Part shown: one piece after another, positions 20,782 through 30,566 of the stretch
Layout of the letters: each line of letters starts with the position of its first letter
Position numbering within the stretch: the first letter of the stretch is position 1
Assembly: GCA_021792365.1 (NCBI GenBank)
Contig: JAJYUT010000004.1
Span: 372,001-436,000 of the forward strand
DNA length: 64,000 bases
From: Pseudomonadota bacterium
Lineage (GTDB): Bacteria; Pseudomonadota; Alphaproteobacteria; Dongiales; Dongiaceae
Direction of reading: 5' to 3'
Translations under genes and position numbers: made by a program
Notes under the pieces: model-generated
Told to the model about the DNA's origin: nothing
Seen by the model: only the letters and a program-made list of their open reading frames with translations
Databases searched by the model: none

Positions 20782-21717
20782 ATGAGCGTGTCCCAGGAGA
20801 CTATGGTCGGGGCGGCGAGGCCCGCGACAAGCGCCTCGGCAGGGGCGGTCGAGTGGCTGCAGCGCGCCTTGCCGAAGATCGTGCTGGCGCCCAGCTTCGC
20901 CATCATCCTGGTCGTGGTCTACGGCTTCATCCTGTTCACCGGCGTTCTCTCCTTCACCGATTCGAAGATCCTGCCCTCCTTCAACTGGGTCGGCTGGGAG
21001 AACTACGTGAAGCTGTGGGGCTTCCGAAACTGGATCACCGCGCTGAAGAACCTCGCGATCTTCGGCTCGCTCTACATCCTGCTCTGCTCGGCGATCGGGC
21101 TGTTCCTCGCCATCCTGATCGACCAGAAGATCCGCGTCGAAGGCGTCCTGCGACCGATCTATCTCTATCCGATGGCCCTGTCCTTCATCGTGACGGGCAC
21201 CGCGTGGAAGTGGTTCCTCGATCCCGGCATCGGGCTCGAGCACACGATGCACCTGTGGGGCTGGGAGAGCTTCGCCTTCAAGTGGATCAAGGACGGCAAG
21301 ATGGCGATCTATTGCATCGTCATCGCCGCGATCTGGCAATCTTCCGGCTTCGTGATGGCGATGTTCCTCGCCGGTCTGCGCGGCATCGACAACGAGATCA
21401 TCAAGGCGGCGCAGATCGACGGCGCCTCGAACTTCAATCTCTACCGCCGCATCGTCATCCCGCTCCTGCGGCCCGCCTTCCTGTCGGTGTTCGTGGTGCT
21501 GGCGCACCTCGCCATCAAGTCCTACGACCTGGTGATCGCGCTCACCAACGGCGGGCCCGGCCGCGCGACCGAGATGCCGGCGACCTTCATGTATTCCTAT
21601 ACCTTCACCCGCAACGAAATGGGCATCGGCGCCGCTTCGGCCGTCATCATGCTGATGATGATCGCCAGCGTGATCGTCCCCTATCTCTACAGCGAGCTCC
21701 GGGGAGGAAAGCGCTGA
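20782..21717 (+). CDS. ABC sugar permease, MalF type (glucose/mannose system)
   Basis: 311 residues with six transmembrane helices after a 25-residue polar leader. EAA loop: EIIKAAQIDGASNFNLYRRI. TNGGPGRATEMPATFMY matches CUT1 MalF-type permeases of glucose/mannose systems. The stop overlaps the next permease's ATG by one base, so the two permeases are translationally coupled. Confidence 0.92.
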   Translation: MSVSQETMVGAARPATSASAGAVEWLQRALPKIVLAPSFAIILVVVYGFILFTGVLSFTDSKILPSFNWVGWENYVKLWGFRNWITALKNLAIFGSLYILLCSAIGLFLAILIDQKIRVEGVLRPIYLYPMALSFIVTGTAWKWFLDPGIGLEHTMHLWGWESFAFKWIKDGKMAIYCIVIAAIWQSSGFVMAMFLAGLRGIDNEIIKAAQIDGASNFNLYRRIVIPLLRPAFLSVFVVLAHLAIKSYDLVIALTNGGPGRATEMPATFMYSYTFTRNEMGIGAASAVIMLMMIASVIVPYLYSELRGGKR

Positions 21718-22610
21718 TGGCCGCCGCAACGCACGGCGCGGTGCAGGAGACCGCGGTCCGCACCAATGTGCTGGCGCGCGCGCTGATCTATGCCGGCCTC
21801 ATCCTGTTCGCCGGCTACTACCTGCTGCCGCTCTACGTGATGCTGGTCAATTCGGTGAAGCCGCTGGACGAGATCCGCCAGGGCGACATGATGTCCCTGC
21901 CTATGCTGTTCACGCTCGAGCCGTGGCGCAGCGCCTGGGCGACGGCGCAGATCGGCGTGCAGCCGACCGGCCTCAGGCCCTATTTCATCAACTCGATCCT
22001 GATGGTCGTGCCGGCGGTTGCGATCTCGACCCTGCTCGGCGCGCTCAACGGCTACGTCCTGACCAAGTGGCGGTTCCGCGGCGACGGCATCGTGTTCGGC
22101 CTGCTGCTGTTCGCCTGCTTCATCCCGTTCCAGATCGTGCTGATCCCGATGGCGCGGCTCCTGGGCTTGGCCGGCCTTGCGGGATCAACGCCGGGCCTTG
22201 TGCTGGTGCATGTGGTCTACGGCCTCGGATTCACGACCTTGTTCTTCCGCAACTACTATGACGCGTTCCCGACCGAGCTCATCCGGGCGGCGCAGATCGA
22301 CGGTGCCGGGTTCTTCCGCATCTTCTGGCGTATCCTGCTGCCGAGCTCCGGCCCAATCATCGTCGTGACGGTGATCTGGCAGTTCACCAACATCTGGAAC
22401 GACTTCCTGTTCGGCGTGTCGTTCTCCGACGTAGACTCGCAGCCGGTGACCGTCGCGCTCAACAACCTCGTCTCGTCCTCGACCGGCGTGAAGGAATACA
22501 ACGTGCATTTCGCCGGCGCCATCCTGGCGGCGTTGCCGACACTGATCGTCTATGTCGTCTCGGGCCGCTACTTCGTGCGCGGCCTGATGGCCGGTGCGGT
22601 GAAGGGCTGA
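21717..22610 (+). CDS. ABC sugar permease, MalG type (glucose/mannose system)
   Basis: 297 residues, six transmembrane helices, EAA loop ELIRAAQIDGAGFFRIFWRI. The C-terminus (YFVRGLMAGAVKG) is the usual CUT1 ending. The ATG overlaps the stop of the first permease (TGATG), and the ATPase starts 11 bp after its stop. It forms the inner-membrane channel with the 20782 gene product. Confidence 0.92.
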   Translation: MAAATHGAVQETAVRTNVLARALIYAGLILFAGYYLLPLYVMLVNSVKPLDEIRQGDMMSLPMLFTLEPWRSAWATAQIGVQPTGLRPYFINSILMVVPAVAISTLLGALNGYVLTKWRFRGDGIVFGLLLFACFIPFQIVLIPMARLLGLAGLAGSTPGLVLVHVVYGLGFTTLFFRNYYDAFPTELIRAAQIDGAGFFRIFWRILLPSSGPIIVVTVIWQFTNIWNDFLFGVSFSDVDSQPVTVALNNLVSSSTGVKEYNVHFAGAILAALPTLIVYVVSGRYFVRGLMAGAVKG

Positions 22611-22621
22611 TGGAGTAGATC

Positions 22622-23734
22622 ATGGCGTTCCTGGAGATCAGCGATCTTTACAAGCGCTTCGGCTCGGTGGAGGTGCTGAAGGGCATCAACCTGGCCGTCG
22701 AGGAAGGCGGTTTCCTGGTGCTGGTCGGACCGTCGGGTTGCGGCAAATCGACTCTGCTCAACACGATCGCCGGCCTGGAGAGCATCACCTCCGGCGAGAT
22801 CCGGATCAACGGCCGCGTGGTGAACAACCTGCATCCGTCGCAACGCGACATTGCCATGGTGTTCCAGTCCTACGCCCTCTATCCCAACATGACGGTGGCG
22901 CAGAACATCGCCTTCGGCATGGAGATGCGCGGCGTCCCGAAGGCCGAGCGCGAGAAGGCGGTGGCGGAGGTCGCCAAGACCCTGCAGATCAGCCATCTGC
23001 TGGGCCGCAAGCCCAGCCAGTTGTCGGGCGGCCAGCGCCAGCGCGTGGCGATGGGCCGGGCCCTGGTCCGCAATCCGCAGGTCTTCCTGTTCGACGAGCC
23101 GCTGTCCAATCTCGATGCCAAGCTGCGCGTCGACATGCGGACCGAGATCAAGCGGCTGCACCAGTCGATGAAGACCACCATTGTCTACGTGACGCACGAC
23201 CAGATCGAGGCGATGACCCTCGCGACCCAGATTGCGGTGCTCAAGGACGGCGTGCTGCAACAGTTCGGCACGCCGCACGAGATCTACAACAATCCGGCCA
23301 ACATCTTCGTCGCGGATTTCATGGGCTCTCCGGCCATGAACCTGATTCCGGCGCGGATCGAGGCCAATGGCGGCGGCGTCGCGGTGGTGATGACGCGCGA
23401 CGGGGCGGAGCCGCTGCAGCTCAAGGTCGGCAGCCACAGCAGGCTTGGTGCCCATGCGGGCCGCGAAGTGATCTTCGGCTTGCGGCCGGAGGCGATCACG
23501 GATCTGAGCGGCGCCGATCGCACGTCGCCGGGCGTGGTCAACGCCGAATGTCATGTCGAGGTGGTGGAGCCGGCCGGCGCCGACACCTATGTGGTGACGC
23601 GGCTGGGCGGGCGCGAGGTGATTGGCCGCATGCGTTCCGACATGCAGGTCGCGCCGCACAGCACGGTGCCGTTCGCCTTCAACATGGACAAGGCCGTCTT
23701 CTTCGATCCGGAGAGCGAGTTTCGGATCGCGTAG
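22622..23734 (+). CDS. ABC sugar importer ATP-binding protein (MsmX/UgpC type)
   Basis: 370 residues. Walker A GPSGCGKST, signature LSGGQRQRVAMGRAL, Walker B VFLFDEPLSNLDAKLR and the switch His in YVTHDQIEAMT. A C-terminal regulatory OB-fold (TOBE) extends from about residue 240, typical of CUT1 ATPases. ATPases of this class can energise more than one CUT1 importer, so this protein may also serve the ATPase-less system at 4199-7644 (inference). Confidence 0.93.
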   Translation: MAFLEISDLYKRFGSVEVLKGINLAVEEGGFLVLVGPSGCGKSTLLNTIAGLESITSGEIRINGRVVNNLHPSQRDIAMVFQSYALYPNMTVAQNIAFGMEMRGVPKAEREKAVAEVAKTLQISHLLGRKPSQLSGGQRQRVAMGRALVRNPQVFLFDEPLSNLDAKLRVDMRTEIKRLHQSMKTTIVYVTHDQIEAMTLATQIAVLKDGVLQQFGTPHEIYNNPANIFVADFMGSPAMNLIPARIEANGGGVAVVMTRDGAEPLQLKVGSHSRLGAHAGREVIFGLRPEAITDLSGADRTSPGVVNAECHVEVVEPAGADTYVVTRLGGREVIGRMRSDMQVAPHSTVPFAFNMDKAVFFDPESEFRIA

Positions 23735-23839
23735 GAAACGTCGCAGCAGCAAGCGCCTTACCTTCCCGGGCACGGTCGTGTAGATACAGCGTTCCAGCGG
23801 GCATTGATGCGACCGCTGTTTCAAGCAGGAGCATGGCCG

Positions 23840-25711
23840 ATGAATCAGTCCCCAATCAGATGGCCGGTGCCGGCCGCACTGGCGACGATCACGGCGCTTG
23901 CCGCGCTGGCGACGGCGGTGAACCTGCGCTTCATCGAGGCGATGCTGGATTCCTCGACCGGCGTGTTCGGTGTGTTGTGCGCCCTCGTTGCCGTCGGCCG
24001 CCTGGCGCGCGGCGGCCTTGGCGCGACGGCGCGCGCTGGCTGGCTGGCCCTGCTGGCGCTCGCTGTCGTGGTCGCCTGCACCGAGTTCGCGGAGCCGTTC
24101 TCCGAGCTGAAGGGTCACGATTTCGGCATCGACAACGTGGACGATGTGCTCCTGCTCGCGGCCGCGCCGATCGGCCTTTGGTTGACCGCCCGGATGGAGC
24201 GGCGTCCCGCGGTCGCTCAGCTCCTGCTGCTGGTGGGGCTCGCGGCACAGCTTGCCGGGGCCGTGCTCGACCTTTCGAATGCCCAGCGATTCAATCTCGG
24301 CCTCTCGGTGAGCCGCGCCGAAAGCTATGCCGACTTTGCGCAGTTCCTGTCGCTCATGTCCTACTTCATGGCGATCTGGCTGCTGGTCGCGGGCGGGGCG
24401 CAGCAGCGCGCCGGTCTCGGGCCGGTGCGGGAAGCGGCGCCGGCCGTTTCGCCCTATCCGCCCGGGCTGCGCACGACGCGGTATCCGCCGCCCTTCCTGT
24501 TCGGGTTTGGGCTGGCCGACAGCCGCTCGCCCGCGGAGCGGATTCATCGCGTGTGCAACAAGGCGCTCTGGCCGGCCGGCGACGTCGTGCTCACCGCGCG
24601 CAATCTCGCCACGATCGCGCTCTGGCCGATCATCGCTTCGGCGCGCGCGCTGCGGTCCTTGCGCCGGCACGGGCGCACCGTGCAGCGCATCACCGGCAAG
24701 TCGCGATGGCGGCAATTCGTCGAGCAGGTCGCCCTGGCGGTACGCCATCGGATTCCACCCTTCTACTACTACGTCTATGAGTTCTATCGGCCGGGACAGC
24801 CACGACTGGCGGCGCACTACCTGATGCGCTACGAAACCAAGGAGATCGCCTATCGGCTGCTCTATCCTCAGGCAGGCCCGGATTACGAGCCCACGCCCCT
24901 CAAGGACAAGATGGCGTTCGCGCGGCACTGCCGGGTCAGCGGCATCAGGCACGTCGACATCTTCATGCTGTTCGAGGCGGGCGCGCGGGTCGATGGCGGG
25001 GATCTGATCGGCCGCCTTCCCGCGACCGATCTGTTCGTGAAGCGCGTTCTCGGCAAGGGCGGCAGAGGGTCTGAACTGTGGCGCTACGCGGAATCCGGCA
25101 TCTATCGCAGCGCGCAGGGCGAGGAGCGTGACGCGGACTCGCTCGTCGCCCATGTTGCTGCGCTGTCGCTCGATCAGCCCTACGTCATCCAGCGTGCCGT
25201 CCGCAACCATCCCGACCTGCTCGACCTGAGCGCCGGCGCGCTCTGCACGGTGCGCATGTTGTCCTGCCGGAATGAGGTCGGAGACTTCGAGGTCACGTGC
25301 GCCGCGTTCCGGATGTCTGTCGACCCGGTTTCTGCGGTCGACAATTTTCACGCCGGAGGCGTCGCCGCCGCGGTGGACGTGGCCACCGGCCGCCTCGGGC
25401 GGGCGACCGGCCTGCAGATCGAGGAGGCAGGATGGCACGACCGGCATCCCTTCACCGGCGCGCAGGTCGCCGGCCGGCAGCTCCCGATGTGGCCGGAGAC
25501 CATCGAACTGGCGCGGCGCGCGCATCGTGCCTTTTCCGATTATGTCGTGATCGGCTGGGACATCGCGATGCTGGAGGATGGGCCCTGCATCATCGAGGGC
25601 AACCGGGGTCCCGACGTCGATATCCATCAGCGCACCGCCCTGGCGCCGATCGGCGACGGCCGCTTCGGCGAGCTTCTCGCCTTCAACCTGGAGCGGCGAT
25701 CGAGACCCTAG
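23840..25711 (+). CDS. Membrane protein fused to sugar-transfer-associated ATP-grasp domain
   Basis: 623 residues. Residues 1-190 contain about six hydrophobic helices. From about residue 270 to the end is an ATP-grasp domain of the sugar-transfer-associated type, ending in GWDIAMLEDGPCIIEGN (about 572-588) and DVDIHQRT, which provides the metal-binding Glu/Asn and Asp/His. ATP-grasp enzymes form C-N, C-O or similar bonds through acyl phosphates; this subgroup often lies near polysaccharide genes. AGGAG lies about 9 nt before the ATG at 23840. The gene is between the ABC importer and the isomerase/kinase pair, but no glycosyltransferase is present. Substrate unknown. Confidence 0.7.
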   Translation: MNQSPIRWPVPAALATITALAALATAVNLRFIEAMLDSSTGVFGVLCALVAVGRLARGGLGATARAGWLALLALAVVVACTEFAEPFSELKGHDFGIDNVDDVLLLAAAPIGLWLTARMERRPAVAQLLLLVGLAAQLAGAVLDLSNAQRFNLGLSVSRAESYADFAQFLSLMSYFMAIWLLVAGGAQQRAGLGPVREAAPAVSPYPPGLRTTRYPPPFLFGFGLADSRSPAERIHRVCNKALWPAGDVVLTARNLATIALWPIIASARALRSLRRHGRTVQRITGKSRWRQFVEQVALAVRHRIPPFYYYVYEFYRPGQPRLAAHYLMRYETKEIAYRLLYPQAGPDYEPTPLKDKMAFARHCRVSGIRHVDIFMLFEAGARVDGGDLIGRLPATDLFVKRVLGKGGRGSELWRYAESGIYRSAQGEERDADSLVAHVAALSLDQPYVIQRAVRNHPDLLDLSAGALCTVRMLSCRNEVGDFEVTCAAFRMSVDPVSAVDNFHAGGVAAAVDVATGRLGRATGLQIEEAGWHDRHPFTGAQVAGRQLPMWPETIELARRAHRAFSDYVVIGWDIAMLEDGPCIIEGNRGPDVDIHQRTALAPIGDGRFGELLAFNLERRSRP

Positions 25712-25832
25712 ACGAAAGCTTGGCGGGCTGCGACGCGAGGGCAAGTTTCATCTGTTCCAAGCCTGTCGCCGCGACTATATGATGCCGCGGGAATGCGCCG
25801 GGCGACCGGCTGCAGGTGGCTGGAGAAGTCGC

Positions 25833-26513
25833 ATGAAACGCTCCGAACTGAATGAAATCATCCGCGAAGGAGAGAGGTTCATCGCCTCCTTCGGGTTCAA
25901 GTTGCCGGAATTCGCCAACTGGTCGCCGGAGGACTGGAAGCGCAACCAGCACCGGGCCGGCGAGGTCATCCGCGCGCGTCTTGGCTGGGACATCACCGAT
26001 TTCGGCCGCGGCGATTTCGAGAACCTGGGGCTGCTGCTCTTCACCGTGCGCAATGGCAGCGCCGACAACCTGAAGAGCGGCAGGGGCATGGCCTATGCCG
26101 AGAAAATCATGATCTCGCGCGAGAACCAGGTCACGCCGTTCCACACCCACAAGGTGAAGACGGAGGACATCATCGTGCGCGGCGGCGCGCCGCTCGAGGT
26201 GCGGCTCTATAACGGTCAGCCGGGCGCCGGCATCGACGACAAGGCGCCCGTCAACGTGCGCATGGACGGCATCGCGCGCGAGGTGCCGGCCGGCGGCGTG
26301 GTCCAGATTCATCCAGGCAGCTCCATCACCCTGAAGCCGGGACACGTTCATTCCTTCTGGGCCGCCGGCGGGGACTGCCTCGTTGGCGAGGTCTCGACCG
26401 TCAATGATGACGAGACCGACAACTATTTCCTCGACATGGTGTCGCGCTTCCCGGACGTGGAAGAGGACGAGCCGCCCTATCGCCTGATCGTCGCCGACTA
26501 CGCGAAGCTCTGA
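25833..26513 (+). CDS. D-lyxose / D-mannose isomerase (cupin type)
   Basis: 226 residues of the D-lyxose isomerase family, a manganese-dependent cupin that interconverts D-lyxose/D-xylulose and usually D-mannose/D-fructose. Metal ligands are visible in TPFHTHKVKTEDI (His, His, Glu) and GHVHSFWAAGG (His). GGAGAAG lies before the ATG. Cytoplasmic. The PfkB kinase follows after 16 bp and a glucose/mannose-type importer precedes, so the likely job is converting imported mannose (or lyxose) into a ketose for phosphorylation. Confidence 0.85.
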   Translation: MKRSELNEIIREGERFIASFGFKLPEFANWSPEDWKRNQHRAGEVIRARLGWDITDFGRGDFENLGLLLFTVRNGSADNLKSGRGMAYAEKIMISRENQVTPFHTHKVKTEDIIVRGGAPLEVRLYNGQPGAGIDDKAPVNVRMDGIAREVPAGGVVQIHPGSSITLKPGHVHSFWAAGGDCLVGEVSTVNDDETDNYFLDMVSRFPDVEEDEPPYRLIVADYAKL

Positions 26514-26529
26514 CCGGCGGGCCGTCCGG

Positions 26530-27462
26530 ATGATCCTGACCTGCGGCGATGCGCTGTTCGATGTGTTCGCCAATCCCAGCGCCTCCACCTCCAGCATCGC
26601 GCTCGACGCGCGGGTCGGCGGCTCCCCGCTCAATGTGGCGGTGGCGCTGAGCCGTCTGGGCCAGCCGGCGGGGTTCCTCTCCAAGGTTTCGACCGATCCG
26701 TTCGGCCGCAGGCTCATGGCTCATCTGGCGGGCGAGGGGGTCGATACCGGCCTGATCGTGCGGACCGCGGCGCCGACCACGCTCGCGATCGTAGCGCTGG
26801 ATGACAAAGGCGGAGCGACCTATTCCTTCTATATCGGCGGAACAGCCGACCGCTCGCTCGAACCGGGGGAACTGCCGCCGCGCCTGCCGGACGCAGTGCG
26901 CGTGGTCCACATCGGCTCCTACTCGACCGCGCTGGAGCCGACATCGTCCAGCCTCGAAGCGCTGGTGGCGCGCGAGCGCGCGCGGCGCTTCATCGCATAC
27001 GACCCCAACATTCGCCCCTCGATCGTCCCGGATCCGGAGGTGTGGCGCCGGCGCGTGGCGGCCTTGACGGCGCAGGCGCACCTCGTGAAGGCCAGTATTG
27101 AGGACATCCAGTTCCTCTATCCCGGCGCCTCGGTGGACAGCGTGCTGGCGGATTGGCTGGCGCGCGGCACCGGCATCGCGATCGCGACCATGGGCGAAGC
27201 CGGCGCCATGGCCGCCACCAGGCACGGCATCGCCGCGCGTGTTAGCGCCCGGGCGGCCAGGGTCATCGATACGGTCGGGGCCGGCGATACGTTCCAGGCG
27301 GCGCTCCTGACCTGGCTGGCGGAGAACGGCCGCCTCTCGCCGGACGGCCTCGCCTCGCTCTCGGCGGATGACCTCAACGCGCTGCTAACCTTCGCGGCAC
27401 GGGCCGCCGCAATCACCTGCTCGCGCCGCGGCGCAGACATGCCGCGGCGCGGCGAGATCTAG
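26530..27462 (+). CDS. PfkB-family sugar kinase (probable fructokinase)
   Basis: 310 residues, ribokinase/PfkB fold. The N-terminal GGSPLNVAVALSRLG matches the first PfkB signature, and DTVGAGDTFQAAL near residue 255 is the second, with the catalytic Asp in GAGD. Sequence and neighbours suggest fructokinase: it follows the lyxose/mannose isomerase by 16 bp, so fructose made from mannose would become fructose-6-phosphate. Xylulose or another ketose cannot be excluded. It ends 7 bp from the convergent RND transporter gene. Confidence 0.85.
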   Translation: MILTCGDALFDVFANPSASTSSIALDARVGGSPLNVAVALSRLGQPAGFLSKVSTDPFGRRLMAHLAGEGVDTGLIVRTAAPTTLAIVALDDKGGATYSFYIGGTADRSLEPGELPPRLPDAVRVVHIGSYSTALEPTSSSLEALVARERARRFIAYDPNIRPSIVPDPEVWRRRVAALTAQAHLVKASIEDIQFLYPGASVDSVLADWLARGTGIAIATMGEAGAMAATRHGIAARVSARAARVIDTVGAGDTFQAALLTWLAENGRLSPDGLASLSADDLNALLTFAARAAAITCSRRGADMPRRGEI

Positions 27463-27469
27463 CCGGGGA

Positions 27470-30400
27470 TCACTCCGCCGGCTTGTGAATCCGGCTCGGC
27501 CGCAGGGCGCGCAACGCCTCCGAGAGCTGCTCCATGTAGAGATAGAGCACCGGCGTGATGAACAGGGTCAGGATCTGCGACAACACCAGCCCGCCGACGA
27601 CGGCCACGCCGAGCGGCTGGCGCAGCTCCGCGCTGGCGCCGACACCGAGGGCGATCGGCAGAGCGCCCATGATGGCGGCGAAAGTGGTCATCATGATGGG
27701 CCGGAAACGCAGGATGCAGGCGCGATAGATCGCATTTTGCGCGGACATGCCCTCGCGCTGCAGCGTCAAGGCCACATCGATCATCATGATCGCGTTCTTC
27801 TTCACGATGCCGATCAGCATCAGGATGCCGATGACCGCCACTACGCTGAGGTCTAGGTCCACCATGCGCAAGGCGATGAAGGCGCCGATGGCGGCGGATG
27901 GCAGGCCGGTCAGAATCGTGAAAGGGTGGACGAAGCTCTCATAGAGCATGCCGAGGACGATGTAGATGGTCAGCACGGCCGCCAGGATCAGGAGTCCCTG
28001 GTTGCCCAGCGCGTCCTGGAACACCTGGGCGTTGCCCGAGAAGGCGGAGGTGATCGTGCTGGGCAGGCCGAGTTCGGCGCGCAGTCCCTCCGTCCGATTG
28101 ACCGCATCGCCCAAGGACACGCCGGGCGGCAGGTTGAAGGAGATCGTGACCGCCGGCAACTGGCCGAGCTGGTTTATGCTGAGTGCGCCGACGGTTCGCC
28201 GCACCTCGGCAAAGGCGCCGATGGGTACGAGCCCGCCGGTGGCCGAGCGGACATAGACCGTGTCGAGCAGGTCGGGGCTCCACGAGATGCTCGGGTCGAA
28301 CTCGATCACGACCGAGTAGTTGTCGCCGGTCGCATAGATGGTGGAGACTTGCCGCGTTCCGAAGCCGGAATAGAGCGTCGAGCGCAACTGGTCGGAGGAG
28401 ATGCCGAGGGCGTTGGCCTTGTCCTGGTCGACAATCAGTGTCGCCTGCTGCGCGCTCGCTTCCAGGTCGCTGCTGACGTCCGCGAAATGCGGATCGTTGC
28501 TCATCGCTTGGGCCATCTTCTCGGACCACGAAAACAGCGCCTCCTGGTCCACCGCCTGCAGCACGAACTGGTACTGGCTGCGCGACGTGCGGCCGCCGAG
28601 GCGCAGGTTCTGGACCGGCGACATGAACACTGAGATGCCCGCGATTCCCGCGAACTCGCGGCGCAGCTCATCCAGCACGACCTGCAGCTCGGGCCGCTCG
28701 CCCTTGGGCCTCAGCTCGACGAACAGGCGGCCGCTATTGGCCGAGCCGCCGCCGGCGCCGACCACGCTCGCGACCTGCGTCACATAGGGTGACTGGCGGA
28801 ACACGTCCTCGACCTGCCGCTGCAGTGCCACCATGGCCTGGAAGGAGATGTCCTCCCGCGCCTCGGTCGAGACGGAGAGCTGGCCGATATCCTCCTGCGG
28901 GAAGAAGCCCTTCGGGATCGTGATGTAGAACCAGGCAGTCCCGGCGACGGTCGCCAGGAACACGATGAGCATCAGCGGCCGGAAGCGCAGGCAGAACTTC
29001 AGGATCCCGTCGTAGACCCCCAGCATGGCGTTGAAGCCGCTCTCGAGCACGCGGTCGAACACCCCCTGGCGGACGACACCGTGCCTCACCGGCTTCAGCA
29101 TGCGCGCGCACAGCATCGGCGTGAGGGTAAGCGAGACGAATGCCGAGGCCGCGATCGCCATGGTCACCACCACGGCGAATTCGTGGAACACGAGCCCGAC
29201 CACGCCGCCCATCAGCAGCACCGGAATGAAGACGGCGACCAGGGAGACCGTGATCGAGATGATCGTGAAGCCGATCTCGCGGCTGCCCTTCAAGGCGGCC
29301 TCGAAGGGCGCCATGCCCTCTTCGACATGCCGGACGATGTTCTCCAGCATCACGATCGCGTCGTCCACCACGAGGCCGACCGCCAGGGTCAGGGCCAGCA
29401 GCGAGATGTTGTCGATGGAAAACCCGAACAGGTACATTCCGCCGATCGTCGCGATCAGCGAGATCGGGACGGCGGCGCTGGCGATGAAGGTCGCGTTCAG
29501 TCGGCGCAGGAACAGGAAGATGACGAGGATCACCAGCGCGATGGTGAGCATCAAGGTCAGTTCGACGTCGTGCACCGCCTCGCGGATCGACTTGGACCGA
29601 TCGTTGATCAGGTCGATCGAGACGGTCGGCGGCAGTTCCGCGCGGAACTGCGGCAGCATTTCCTTGACCCGGTCCACCACCTCGACGGTGTTGGCGTCGG
29701 GCTGGCGCTGGATCGCGAGCACGATCGAGCGGCTGGCATCGAACCAGCTTGCTGTCTGGTTGTTCTCGACCGAATCGATCACCTTCGCGATGTCGCGCAG
29801 GCGCACGGGCCGCCCGTCGCGCGTGGCGATGATGAGGTCGGCGAATTGCGCGGCGTTGTTGAGCTGGGTTTCCGCCTGGATGGTCAGCGTCTGGTCCGGA
29901 TTCTTGATGACGCCGACCGGCGTGATGGTGTTGGCGACCCGCACCGCATCCTGCAGCTCGTCGATGCCGATGTCGCGCGCGGCGAGCGCGTTCGGGTCGA
30001 CCTGGATGCGCACGGCGTATTTCTGGCTGCCCCAGACCAGGACCTGCGCAACGCCGGACAGCGTCGAGAGCCGCGGCGACATCACCTGCTGGGCGAAGTC
30101 GTCGAGTTGCGAGAGCGCCATCACGTCGCTGCGCAAGGCGAGCAGGAGGATCGCCTGGTCGGCGGGGTTAACCTTGCGATAGCTCGGCGCTTCCTCCATG
30201 TCCTCGGGCAGCCGCCGCGTGGTGCGGGAGATCGCGGATTGCACGTCCGCCGCGGCATCGTCGATGTCGCGATCGAGATCGAACTCGATGACAATGTCGG
30301 TCTCGCCCTGCGTGCTGCTGGCGCTGATCGAGGTGATGCCCTCGATCGTCGTGAACTGCTTAATGAGCGGCGTCGCGACCGACTTCGCCATGGTATCGGG

Positions 30401-30565
30401 CGAGGCGCCGGGCAGGTCGGCGGAGACATTGATGACCGGATAGTCGGTGCGCGGCAGCGCGGCCACCGGCAGCAGCCCGAACGCGAACAGCCCGCCGATG
30501 ATCAGGGCGACGGACATCAGCAGAGTGGCAACGGGCCGCCGGATGCAGAACTCGGAGACGTTCAT
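27470..30565 (-). CDS. RND-family efflux transporter, inner-membrane permease (HAE1 type)
   Basis: 1031 residues, full length for hydrophobe/amphiphile RND pumps. Twelve transmembrane helices with two large periplasmic loops. The proton-relay Asp pair is in helix 4 (VGLVVDDAIVMLENI). The C-terminal half has GILMLIGIVKKNAIMMIDVA, a typical RND motif. It is the last gene of a TetR-MFP-RND operon and would work with the periplasmic adaptor at 30639 and an outer-membrane channel encoded elsewhere, since no TolC-like gene is adjacent. Substrates cannot be read from sequence. Confidence 0.95.
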   Translation of the reverse strand: MNVSEFCIRRPVATLLMSVALIIGGLFAFGLLPVAALPRTDYPVINVSADLPGASPDTMAKSVATPLIKQFTTIEGITSISASSTQGETDIVIEFDLDRDIDDAAADVQSAISRTTRRLPEDMEEAPSYRKVNPADQAILLLALRSDVMALSQLDDFAQQVMSPRLSTLSGVAQVLVWGSQKYAVRIQVDPNALAARDIGIDELQDAVRVANTITPVGVIKNPDQTLTIQAETQLNNAAQFADLIIATRDGRPVRLRDIAKVIDSVENNQTASWFDASRSIVLAIQRQPDANTVEVVDRVKEMLPQFRAELPPTVSIDLINDRSKSIREAVHDVELTLMLTIALVILVIFLFLRRLNATFIASAAVPISLIATIGGMYLFGFSIDNISLLALTLAVGLVVDDAIVMLENIVRHVEEGMAPFEAALKGSREIGFTIISITVSLVAVFIPVLLMGGVVGLVFHEFAVVVTMAIAASAFVSLTLTPMLCARMLKPVRHGVVRQGVFDRVLESGFNAMLGVYDGILKFCLRFRPLMLIVFLATVAGTAWFYITIPKGFFPQEDIGQLSVSTEAREDISFQAMVALQRQVEDVFRQSPYVTQVASVVGAGGGSANSGRLFVELRPKGERPELQVVLDELRREFAGIAGISVFMSPVQNLRLGGRTSRSQYQFVLQAVDQEALFSWSEKMAQAMSNDPHFADVSSDLEASAQQATLIVDQDKANALGISSDQLRSTLYSGFGTRQVSTIYATGDNYSVVIEFDPSISWSPDLLDTVYVRSATGGLVPIGAFAEVRRTVGALSINQLGQLPAVTISFNLPPGVSLGDAVNRTEGLRAELGLPSTITSAFSGNAQVFQDALGNQGLLILAAVLTIYIVLGMLYESFVHPFTILTGLPSAAIGAFIALRMVDLDLSVVAVIGILMLIGIVKKNAIMMIDVALTLQREGMSAQNAIYRACILRFRPIMMTTFAAIMGALPIALGVGASAELRQPLGVAVVGGLVLSQILTLFITPVLYLYMEQLSEALRALRPSRIHKPAE

Positions 30566-30566
30566 T

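Noticed and set aside
22568-25744. 1000-residue minus-strand frame opposite the sugar ATPase and ATP-grasp genes
   Set aside because: Composition is that of an antisense shadow, and both plus-strand genes have intact catalytic motifs.
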